A stretch of DNA of 7,135 nucleotides from CAZRIP01 sp964600165 (lineage in GTDB: Bacteria > Elusimicrobiota > Elusimicrobia > UBA1565 > UBA9628): contig CAZRIP010000146.1 in NCBI GenBank assembly GCA_964600165.1, positions 1 through 7,135 of the forward strand, written 5' to 3'. This document shows, in pieces, positions 1 through 5,066 of this stretch. The notes under the pieces are model-generated. The model searched no databases. It was not told where the DNA came from and saw only the letters and a list, made by a program, of their open reading frames with translations. Position 1 is the first letter of the stretch; each line of letters begins with the position of its first letter. The position numbers were made by a program, and so were the translations under genes.

Positions 1-426
1 CTCGGGCAGGCCGCCGGGCATCATGTAGACGTTCACGAGGACGGGATCTCCTCCGGCGCGGAGCTCCAACAGCAGGCGCGCCGACCGGGCGCCGCGGTTA
101 CCTTCGTGCACGGACAGCAGGACGGCTGAAAAATCGCCGAAACTCCATGTCCGGCCGCCCACGCCCAGGCCGAAGAAAGAGCGGCTGCGCGAGACGATCC
201 GCCTCTCCGGATCGACCGAGAACTCCATCCGATAGCCGATCATCGGAACGCCCAAGGCGACGAAGAAGGCCTCGATGGCCAGCAGCATGGCCCAATCGCT
301 TCCCGACGAGGTCTTGGGGGCGTTTACCGTCCACACGCCGTAGGCGCATCCCAGCAAAAACAGCCCGAAGAGCGTCATCGCCAGGTTGTTGCCGAAGGTC
401 ATCCCGTAGGTCTTGGGCCCGCTCAT
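1..426 (-). CDS. Two-helix membrane protein with PH-like domain, 3' end outside window
   Basis: The reading frame is open for 142 codons from ATG 426-424 to the left edge, so the C-terminus is missing. Two hydrophobic segments, at about residues 13-34 and 45-65, are joined by a short polar loop. They are followed by a soluble part beginning near MEFSVDPERRIVSR, with alternating hydrophobic strands and a WSFGDFSAV stretch. This layout, two membrane helices and then a beta-rich segment starting with a 'D..RR.I' turn, is typical of small bacterial membrane proteins with a PH-like (bPH) domain. That assignment is by pattern only, and no enzymatic motif is visible. There is no Shine-Dalgarno sequence, but a near-consensus promoter ends 7 bases before the ATG, which both fixes the start and suggests a leaderless mRNA. 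It is transcribed divergently from the glycoside hydrolase gene. Its cellular role is unknown. Confidence 0.72.
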   Translation of the reverse strand, partial: MSGPKTYGMTFGNNLAMTLFGLFLLGCAYGVWTVNAPKTSSGSDWAMLLAIEAFFVALGVPMIGYRMEFSVDPERRIVSRSRSFFGLGVGGRTWSFGDFSAVLLSVHEGNRGARSARLLLELRAGGDPVLVNVYMMPGGLPE

Positions 427-433
427 GCGCGGC

Positions 434-462
434 AGTATAACCCTGGAAAAGGAAGATGACAA
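434..462 (-). promoter_or_regulatory. Sigma-70 promoter for the PH-like membrane protein gene
   Basis: On the minus strand, TTGTCA (462-457) and TATACT (439-434) are separated by exactly 17 bases. This is one mismatch from consensus at -35 and one at -10. Only 7 bases (433-427) lie between the -10 box and the ATG, so transcription should begin at or one base before the A of the start codon, giving a leaderless message. No ribosome-binding sequence is present, which agrees. Confidence 0.68.
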
Positions 463-478
463 GAGTCACCGGGCTCCA

Positions 479-487
479 TGCTATCAT
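479..487 (+). promoter_or_regulatory. Extended -10 promoter for the glycoside hydrolase-esterase operon
   Basis: TGCTATCAT is an extended -10 element (TG-N-TATCAT, with the -10 box at 482-487). No convincing -35 lies at 16-18 bases upstream, which the TG extension can offset. The -10 ends 7 bases before ATG 495, the same spacing as in the divergent promoter on the other strand, so this gene too is probably leaderless. The upstream part overlaps the -35 of the divergent promoter, so the two polymerases may compete. Confidence 0.5.
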
Positions 488-494
488 CTGCCGC

Positions 495-1778
495 ATGAAG
501 ACCCAAGCGATCCGCTCGCTCCTCATCTGCGCGCTCCTCGCCGACTCCGCCGCGGCCGCCTCGCTCTCCGCGCTCATCGAAAGCCACAAGCTCAAGCAAG
601 ATATCGTCAAGCCGCCGCGCGGCCTGCTCCAGCATCCCTATATAGTGCCCGACGGGCCTTACTTCCAGCTTTTCGACTGGGACATGTACTTCATGGGCGT
701 GGCGCTGAGCTACGATAAGATCTCGGAGCCGATCATCGGCTCCGTGGAGGACTTTCTCTCGTTCGTCGACGAGTACGCCGACGTGACGGGCTACACGCCG
801 CGCCAGCTCGCGCCCGACGCCTTTTGGGCCCTGCCCGAGATGTGCAAGCCGTTTCTCGCGCAAGCAGCGCTGCGTGCGTCTTTGACCGCCGGCGACTTCA
901 AGTGGCTGCTCGTCGAGGAGATGCCGCCGTCGGCCAATCCCGACTACCGCAAGCTGCAGAAGTACGAGCGCCCCGACGGGCGGCTGAGGATCTCCTATTA
1001 TCAGAAGCTCAAGGACACGCTCGTCTTCTGGGAGAACAACCGCCGCGCGGCCGACGGCCTCTTCGTCTGGTACAACGGCGTCGAGAGCGGCACCGACAAC
1101 AGCCCCGCGGTCTCCGACGTCCCGTCTCAGACGACGGAAGGCGTCGATCTCCAGTGCTATATCTATCGCGAGTACCTGGCGTTGGCCTTGATCGCGCGCC
1201 GCCTCGACAAGCCCGAGGACGCGAAGCTCTACGACGAGAAGGCCCGCGCTCTCGCCGCGCTCGTTCAAACGCGCATGTGGTCCGAGAAAGACGGACTCTT
1301 CTGGAACATCGACAGCCGGACCGGCAAGGCGGTCGAGATCAAGGCGTGGACGAACATGGTCCCGCTGTGGGCGCGCGTGGCGACGCCGGCCCAAGCCAAA
1401 CGGATGATCGAGGAGCACCTGCTCAATCCCGCCGAGTTCTGGGCGCCTCACGGCGTGCGCACGCTCTCCAAGAACGAGCCGCTCTACGACGCCCGCGCCG
1501 GCTATTGGCGCGGGCCCGTGTGGGTCGTCTCGGACTACCAGATGATGCACGGCCTGCTCAACTACGGCTACAAGCGCCAAGCCGCCGAGCTCGCCGACAA
1601 GACCGCGCGCCGGCTCGTCGCGGACTTCCAGAAGAGCGGCGGGATGAACGAGACCTACAACCCCGAGACCGGCGAGCCCAACGCCGCCGGGCACTTCGTG
1701 AGCTGGGATCTCCTGGGCGAGCGCATGCAGGCCGAGGCGGCCTCCGGCGAAGATCCGGCCGCGATCAACAATCCCTGA
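495..1778 (+). CDS. Exported GH63/GH37-like (alpha/alpha)6-barrel glycoside hydrolase
   Basis: The product has 427 residues. Residues 1 to about 22 (MKTQAIRSLLICALLADSAAA) form a signal peptide without a lipobox cysteine, so the enzyme is exported. The rest resembles inverting glycosidases of the trehalase/GH63 fold, the group that includes bacterial mannosylglycerate hydrolases and is of similar length. FDWDMYFMGVAL (60-71) matches the N-terminal substrate-binding stretch. ESGTDNSP (197-204) carries the likely catalytic acid D201. YWRGPVWV (337-344) is the conserved core motif. NETYNPETGEP (385-395) carries the likely base E386, and FVSWDLL (401-407) closes the barrel. The substrate cannot be read from sequence; an alpha-linked disaccharide or glucosylglycerate-type compound is plausible. 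An upstream in-frame ATG at 456 is rejected because it lies 5' of the -10 box and would bury the signal peptide. The stop codon overlaps the start of the esterase gene, so the two are co-expressed. Confidence 0.88.
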   Translation: MKTQAIRSLLICALLADSAAAASLSALIESHKLKQDIVKPPRGLLQHPYIVPDGPYFQLFDWDMYFMGVALSYDKISEPIIGSVEDFLSFVDEYADVTGYTPRQLAPDAFWALPEMCKPFLAQAALRASLTAGDFKWLLVEEMPPSANPDYRKLQKYERPDGRLRISYYQKLKDTLVFWENNRRAADGLFVWYNGVESGTDNSPAVSDVPSQTTEGVDLQCYIYREYLALALIARRLDKPEDAKLYDEKARALAALVQTRMWSEKDGLFWNIDSRTGKAVEIKAWTNMVPLWARVATPAQAKRMIEEHLLNPAEFWAPHGVRTLSKNEPLYDARAGYWRGPVWVVSDYQMMHGLLNYGYKRQAAELADKTARRLVADFQKSGGMNETYNPETGEPNAAGHFVSWDLLGERMQAEAASGEDPAAINNP

Positions 1779-2704
1779 TGCCCTTCTGGCTCATAGTTTT
1801 TTGCCTCGTCGCCGGAGGAGCGAAAGGCGCCGCTTGGGCGCCGCCCGAAGGCCGCGTCCAGATCTCGATCTGGCCGGGGACCGCGCCCGACTCGCCGCCG
1901 TCGCCCGAGCCCGAGTCCTTCGCCAAGGCGGACGAGCAAGTCGGCTGGGTCACGAACGTCTCGTCGCCCACGATGACGGTCTATCCGGCCAAAGGCAAGA
2001 ACACGGGCGCCGCCGTGCTCGTCTTTCCCGGCGGCGGCTTCATGGGGCTGGCGATCGACCTGGAGGGCACCGCCGTCTGCGACCGGCTGACGCCTCAGGG
2101 CATCACCTGTATCGTCGTGAAGTATCGCGTCCCCCGCTCGGAGGATCATTGGGACGACAAGCTCAAGCGCCACGTTGAGCCGAAGGTTCCGACGGCCTTC
2201 CAGGACGCCCAAAGGACGATCAGCCTCGTCCGCTCCCGAGCCCCGGAGTGGGGCGTGGATCGGAACAAGATCGGCGTGCTGGGCTTTTCGGCGGGCGGAT
2301 ATCTGGCCGCGAAGACGGCCACGGAGTTCCGGCGGCGGTCTTACCGGCCCGTCGACGCCGCGGACAAGGAGAGCTGCCGCCCGGACTTCTCCATCCCGAT
2401 CTATCCCGGGCACCTGTGGAAGCCGCGCGGGAATCCGGCCGAGCTGAGGCTCAATCCGCGGATCCACGTCACGCGCGACGTCCCGCCGACGTTCTTGCTT
2501 CAGGCGGAGGACGATCACGTCGACGACGTCAACCAAGTCCTGACGTATTACGTCGCGCTCAAGGACGCGGGCGTCCCCGTCGAGATGCACTTATACGCGC
2601 AGGGCGGGCACGCGTTCGGGCTGCGGCCCACGAAGCTTCCGATCAGCCGATGGCCCGGATTGGTCGAGACCTGGCTGGGCACGATCGGCGTGGTTCCCGA
2701 CTAA
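1778..2704 (+). CDS. Exported alpha/beta-hydrolase esterase (BD-FAE / acetyl-xylan-esterase-like)
   Basis: The product has 308 residues. Residues 1 to about 19 (MPFWLIVFCLVAGGAKGAA) form a signal peptide. VFPGGGFMGLA (82-92) is the oxyanion-hole motif of the HGG/GGGF type. GFSAGG (169-174) is the nucleophile elbow with Ser171. QAEDDHVDD (242-250) supplies the likely acid Asp246, and GGHAFG (276-281) supplies His278, so the catalytic triad is complete. This is the architecture of the small carbohydrate esterases often annotated as acetyl-xylan or feruloyl esterase-like. The A of the ATG is the last base of the upstream TGA (TGATG), there is no Shine-Dalgarno sequence, and initiation is probably by re-initiation after the glycosidase gene. 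The pairing implies that the natural substrate is an acylated saccharide: this enzyme removes the ester and its partner cuts the glycosidic bond. The actual substrate is inference. A much longer frame continues upstream only as a shadow of the glycosidase gene. Confidence 0.87.
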   Translation: MPFWLIVFCLVAGGAKGAAWAPPEGRVQISIWPGTAPDSPPSPEPESFAKADEQVGWVTNVSSPTMTVYPAKGKNTGAAVLVFPGGGFMGLAIDLEGTAVCDRLTPQGITCIVVKYRVPRSEDHWDDKLKRHVEPKVPTAFQDAQRTISLVRSRAPEWGVDRNKIGVLGFSAGGYLAAKTATEFRRRSYRPVDAADKESCRPDFSIPIYPGHLWKPRGNPAELRLNPRIHVTRDVPPTFLLQAEDDHVDDVNQVLTYYVALKDAGVPVEMHLYAQGGHAFGLRPTKLPISRWPGLVETWLGTIGVVPD

Positions 2705-2720
2705 AAGAACGCCGCGGCGG

Positions 2721-3529
2721 TCAGGGATTCTCGGACTTCACGAGCGTCGTCATGCCGCTCGTGCCCCAAGTCAGCGCGTCGGCGGCCTCGTGGATATAGC
2801 CCCACCATGCCGGCCCCTTCGCCCTCGCCTCGAAGGGCGTCGCTTCGTAAGAGTCCGGCCCGACGGCGNNNNNNNNNNGACGGCGCGCAGCGTCGACGCC
2901 AAAGCCAGATCGTCGACGCCGACCGAATCCACGTACGGCTCGATCGATAGGCTGACGTGCCGAGTCGTGCCCCGCTTGACGCTCGGAAGCTCGAAATCCG
3001 CGCGAATCTCGCCGGTGACCGGCTTGCCCGCCAACGACGACGTCTCGCAGGCGCCGGAGCCCTTCGCTTCGCTTCGGAAAACGTTCGCCTTCCAGGGGAT
3101 CTCCTTGGTCAGGACGAGGCCGGTCTCCGTCTCGCGAATGGTGACGCGGGCCGATCCCAGAGGAAGCGCCAGCTCCGTGACGCAATACGGATCGAAGTCT
3201 CCAGGCTTGACGCAGGTGAGGCTGGGCTCGTCCGAATCGCGGCAGTAGTCCGCCTGTCGAACCCGCGCTTGGCCGCGGATGTCGCCGTTGATGAAGAAGT
3301 CGACGCGCACGTCGAAGTGCCGGGAGTACTTCTCACCCTTATAGCTCGTCGCCTCGGAATGAAAACGGCCCTCATAGCGGGCCGAGGGGAACGGGACCGC
3401 CTGGGCCGCCGGCGCCGAGACGTCGGTCGCGCGGATCTCTCGCGCGCTCGAATAGACGAACGGCTGCCCGGAGGCGACGGCTCCGGAGACGGCGAACGAC
3501 GCGCTGACGACGACGAGAAAACGCTTCAT
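2721..3529 (-). CDS. Unrecognised exported protein with four cysteines, interrupted by an assembly gap
   Basis: I do not recognise the family. ATG 3529 is preceded by GGAGG (3539-3535) with 5-base spacing and starts a signal peptide (MKRFLVVVSASFAVSGAVA), so the protein is exported. Across the 10-N run the frame changes, but both flanks end in the same 7 bases. Removing the Ns and one copy gives a continuous 263-residue product reading STLRAVGPDSYEATPF across the join, ending at TGA 2723-2721. The mature part has mostly beta character and contains Cys96, Cys106, Cys116 (exact 10-residue steps) and Cys161, an even number suited to two disulfides in an oxidising compartment. The C-terminus is tryptophan-rich (AWWGYIHEAADALTWG). 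It converges on the esterase gene with 16 bases between stop codons. Its start lies 24 bases downstream of a long inverted repeat that may control it. Confidence 0.75.
2862..2885. other. Scaffold gap (10 Ns at 2869-2878) flanked by a duplicated 7-mer
   Basis: Ten Ns at 2869-2878 are bordered by GACGGCG on the left (2862-2868) and the same GACGGCG on the right (2879-2885). The true sequence most likely contains this 7-mer once, and two overlapping contig ends were joined without merging. Deleting 17 bases (the Ns plus one copy) shifts the frame by exactly the amount needed to rejoin the two halves of the minus-strand ORF. Confidence 0.8.
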
Positions 3530-3553
3530 TCGAGCCTCCACGGATCGACGCTG

Positions 3554-3586
3554 CACGGCGCTGATAATAAATTTATCAGCGCCGTG
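3554..3586. repeat. 33-base perfect inverted repeat (14-base arms, 5-base loop)
   Basis: Arm CACGGCGCTGATAA (3554-3567) and its exact reverse complement (3573-3586) flank the loop TAAAT. It sits in the 102-base gap between the SRPBCC gene (ending at 3632) and the exported-protein gene (starting at 3529), both on the minus strand. No T tract follows on either strand, so a standard intrinsic terminator is not supported. The AT-rich centre includes TATTAT on the minus strand (3569-3564), a possible -10 box for the downstream gene without a visible -35. It could be an operator, a factor-dependent stop, or an mRNA hairpin just ahead of the Shine-Dalgarno sequence. Confidence 0.85.
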
Positions 3587-3631
3587 TAGCGGGAGGATGA
3601 CAGCGACGCAATGTCAGGATGACGGCGCCGC

Positions 3632-4135
3632 TCAGCAGCGCATCGAGTCCTTCGGCAGGACGAGGACGATCGCCTCGCCCGTCTCGAGCAGACTCTTGAG
3701 GCTGCTGATCACCGCCGGCCAGCCGTTGTTGACGCCTTGGAACGTGTTCGGGTCCGCCACGACGTCCTCGGGGAGGAGGTTCTCGTGGACCACGCGCAGC
3801 TTCACCTGGTCGCCCATGGGCGTGAGCTCGTAGGTCACGCGCGAGAGCCCGTCGCGCTTGGCGTCATTCTCCTGTTTTTCCTTCATCCAGGTGTAAGTCA
3901 GCTTCTTGTGCTTCTCGCAAGCAAGCACGTCTCCGCCGTGATCGCTGCGCCCCACGCTGCCCTTGGGCGGCAGGATGCGGATGCGCCCTCCCACCTTCTG
4001 CTCCACCTCGACGCGGAAGCCCATCCAGTACTTCTCGCTGAAGTCGCCGTTGGTGAGCGCTTCCCACAGCTTCTCCGGCGTGGTGCGGATGAACGTCGCG
4101 TAGACGAACGTCTCCGTCTTCGTTCTCGTGGTCAT
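3632..4135 (-). CDS. AHSA1/SRPBCC-family (START-like fold) protein
   Basis: The product has 167 residues, normal for the family. FVYATFIRTTPEKLWEALT (10-28) is the opening strand and helix of the Aha1-C-like SRPBCC fold. VGGRIRI (48-54), the central strands around LTYTW (79-83), and the closing helix NNGWPAVISSLKSLLETG (136-153) complete the usual pattern. These helix-grip proteins bind hydrophobic ligands in a cavity. Some contact Hsp90, but bacterial members beside ArsR genes have no settled function. There is no signal peptide, so it is cytoplasmic. The ATG follows the regulator's TGA by one base (TGA-C-ATG), with GGAG 7 bases before the start lying inside the regulator gene, so the two are co-translated. 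It is expected to be derepressed together with its regulator when the ligand of that regulator is present. The C-terminus ends in a lone cysteine (DSMRC). Confidence 0.88.
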   Translation of the reverse strand: MTTRTKTETFVYATFIRTTPEKLWEALTNGDFSEKYWMGFRVEVEQKVGGRIRILPPKGSVGRSDHGGDVLACEKHKKLTYTWMKEKQENDAKRDGLSRVTYELTPMGDQVKLRVVHENLLPEDVVADPNTFQGVNNGWPAVISSLKSLLETGEAIVLVLPKDSMRC

Positions 4136-4136
4136 G

Positions 4137-4469
4137 TCAGCTCTCCATTTGCGACTTCAGGTCCCGCAAAGCGTCGAGGCGGCCTTCCTCGAAGGGCCGG
4201 ATCCAGCGCCGCGCCATGTCGTGGATCGGCACGGGATTGAGATAGTGCAGGCGCTCGCGGCCGACGCGCCGCGTCTCAACCAGCCCCGCCTCCTCTAATT
4301 GGTCGAGATGCTTGGTCACCGCCTGCCGGCTCATGTCCATGCCCTCGCAGAGCTCGTTGAGCGTGAGCCCGCCCTTCACGCGCAGGCGGTCGAGCAGACG
4401 GCGCCGGCCCGCGTCGGCCAAGGCCTTGAAGACGAGGTCGACAGCGCTCGCGACCGCATGCTTCTCCAC
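4137..4469 (-). CDS. ArsR-family winged-helix repressor, GTG start
   Basis: The product has 110 residues. The DNA-binding domain starts at VFKALADAGRRRLLDRL (13-29), then LTLNELCEGM (35-44), then the recognition helix MSRQAVTKHLDQLEEAGLV (46-64) and the wing RRVGRERLHYLNP (67-79). This is the ArsR subgroup found beside SRPBCC proteins. The metal-binding ELCVCDL motif of arsenic sensors is absent (one Cys, C41), so a metal ligand is unlikely. The frame is open up to a TTG at 4505, but that TTG is the first half of the TTGACA -35 box. The GTG at 4469 lies 6 bases downstream of the TATAAT -10 box and is the first usable start, giving a leaderless or nearly leaderless message without a Shine-Dalgarno sequence. 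It is probably autoregulated through the palindrome in its promoter. It is divergent from the MarR gene. Confidence 0.88.
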   Translation of the reverse strand: MEKHAVASAVDLVFKALADAGRRRLLDRLRVKGGLTLNELCEGMDMSRQAVTKHLDQLEEAGLVETRRVGRERLHYLNPVPIHDMARRWIRPFEEGRLDALRDLKSQMES

Positions 4470-4475
4470 GACCAG

Positions 4476-4505
4476 ATTATATGCAACTATATGGTTGCCT
4501 GTCAA
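4476..4505 (-). promoter_or_regulatory. Consensus sigma-70 promoter of the arsR-SRPBCC operon
   Basis: On the minus strand, TTGACA (4505-4500) and TATAAT (4481-4476) are both perfect consensus boxes, with an 18-base spacer. The -10 is 6 bases from the GTG start. A promoter this strong normally needs tight repression, which fits the operator lying entirely in its spacer. Confidence 0.85.
4483..4498. promoter_or_regulatory. ArsR operator palindrome inside the promoter spacer
   Basis: On the plus strand GCAACTATATGGTTGC has arms GCAAC/GTTGC and a symmetric ATAT centre, with one mismatched pair (14 of 16 positions symmetric). It fills almost the whole 18-base spacer between the -35 and -10 boxes of the arsR promoter, so a bound dimer would block polymerase. 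Symmetry and position support an autorepressor site; binding by this ArsR is inferred. Confidence 0.75.
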
Positions 4506-4523
4506 GACCCAGGCTCCGCCCTC

Positions 4524-4552
4524 TTGACAAAACGGAGAGCATCTGATATTAT
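4524..4552 (+). promoter_or_regulatory. Sigma-70 promoter of the marR gene
   Basis: TTGACA (4524-4529), a 17-base spacer, and TATTAT (4547-4552) preceded by TG-A (an extended -10). It is one mismatch from ideal. The predicted start of transcription is near 4559-4560, leaving about 7 bases of leader before ATG 4567 and no room for a Shine-Dalgarno sequence. The -10 overlaps the MarR palindrome. Confidence 0.82.
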
Positions 4553-4567
4553 TTTGATATCAAAATA
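4550..4567. promoter_or_regulatory. MarR operator 1, perfect 18-base palindrome
   Basis: TATTTTGATATCAAAATA is a perfect 18-base palindrome. It covers the second half of the -10 box, the predicted transcription start and the A of the marR ATG, so binding would shut off the gene. A near copy lies ahead of the pirin gene at 5037-5054. Size and symmetry are typical of MarR-dimer sites. Confidence 0.82.
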
Positions 4568-5022
4568 TGGCGAGCAAATACCGAGGCAGCCAAGACGAGG
4601 TCCGGGCGCTCAGCGCGCTGATCAACCTGATGCGCGCCGGCGAGGCCCTTTCCGCCTCTCTTGCGCGCGAGATGGCCGACGCCGGCCTGACGGGAAGCCA
4701 GTTCGGCATCCTCGAGGCGCTGCTGCACCTGGGCCCGGTCTGCCAGGGCGAACTGGCGAGTAAGATCTTGCGCAGCTGCGGCAGCGTGACGTCCGTCGTC
4801 GCGGGCCTCGAGAAGAAGGGACTCGTGGAGCGGCGGCGCGACGGGTCGGACAAGCGCTTCGTGACGGTCAAGTTGACGGCCAAGGGGACCAAGCTCATCG
4901 GCGGGATCTTCCCGGCGCACGCGCGGACGGTGGCGCGGCAGTTCGGCGCGCTGACCGCCCCGGAGCAAGACGAGCTGCGGCGCCTGTGCCGCAAGCTCGG
5001 GAAAGCGGTGGCGCAGGGCTGA
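4567..5022 (+). CDS. MarR-family winged-helix transcriptional regulator
   Basis: The product has 151 residues, standard for MarR. The N-terminal dimerisation helix covers about 10-40. LTGSQFGILEALLHLGPVCQGELASKI is the start of the winged helix (41-67), the recognition helix region is RSCGSVTSVVAGLEKKGLV (69-87), and the wing carries RRDGSDKRFVTVKLT (90-104), the usual D-x-R-type turn. The C-terminal helices finish the dimer interface. Cysteines are C59, C71 (at the recognition helix) and C141. The N-terminal redox cysteine of OhrR-type proteins is not present, but C59/C71 could sense electrophiles, which is inference only. ATG 4567 is fixed by the promoter just upstream. The gene is divergent from arsR and followed by pirin and doxX in the same direction. 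Matching palindromes at its own promoter and before the pirin gene point to a local repressor that controls itself and the two downstream genes. Confidence 0.92.
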   Translation: MASKYRGSQDEVRALSALINLMRAGEALSASLAREMADAGLTGSQFGILEALLHLGPVCQGELASKILRSCGSVTSVVAGLEKKGLVERRRDGSDKRFVTVKLTAKGTKLIGGIFPAHARTVARQFGALTAPEQDELRRLCRKLGKAVAQG

Positions 5023-5029
5023 TTTTTTT
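4980..5029 (+). terminator. Possible weak intrinsic terminator at the end of marR
   Basis: GCGCC (4980-4984) and GCCGC (4988-4992) can pair with GGCGC (5010-5014) and GCGGT (5005-5009), giving a roughly 10-bp stem with a 3-base bulge and 12-base loop. Seven Ts (5023-5029) follow, right after the TGA stop. The stem lies in the coding end and the T tract is 8 bases from its base, so termination would be partial. If active, it separates marR from the pirin gene, which has its own operator. Confidence 0.32.
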
Positions 5030-5036
5030 AACACAG

Positions 5037-5054
5037 TATTTTGAATTCAAATTA
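5037..5054. promoter_or_regulatory. MarR operator 2, ahead of the pirin-doxX genes
   Basis: TATTTTGAATTCAAATTA has one mismatched pair out of nine and matches operator 1 (4550-4567) at 15 of 18 positions. The differences are the two central bases and one outer base. It ends 12 bases before the pirin ATG, just upstream of the ribosome-binding site. TTAACA at 5028-5033 is a possible -35, with a poor -10 (ATTAAA, 5051-5056) 17 bases on, so a promoter here is likely but not well defined. Confidence 0.75.
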
Positions 5055-5066
5055 AAAGGAGGGGGT

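Noticed and set aside
456..494. ATG 456 as the start of the glycosidase gene
   Set aside because: It would put 13 extra residues before a well-formed signal peptide, and it lies upstream of the extended -10 element at 479-487.
423..1694. A 423-codon open frame on the minus strand opposite the glycosidase gene
   Set aside because: It is a GC-bias shadow. The translation is low-complexity (R, G, A, V, L rich) with no motif, while the plus strand encodes a clear glycoside hydrolase with a signal peptide.
2705..2720. The GC palindrome GCCGCGGC between the convergent esterase and exported-protein genes as a bidirectional terminator
   Set aside because: It has no loop and no T tract on either strand, and in this base composition an 8-base palindrome is unremarkable.
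3595..3623. Repeated GGATGAC (3595-3601 and 3617-3623) with TGACA/TGTCA arms downstream of the SRPBCC gene
   Set aside because: The units are short and imperfect, and not placed against any promoter I can identify.
4986..5066. ATG 4986 as the start of the pirin gene
   Set aside because: It overlaps the end of marR, adds 27 residues absent from pirins, and lacks the strong AGGAGGGGG site found just before ATG 5067.
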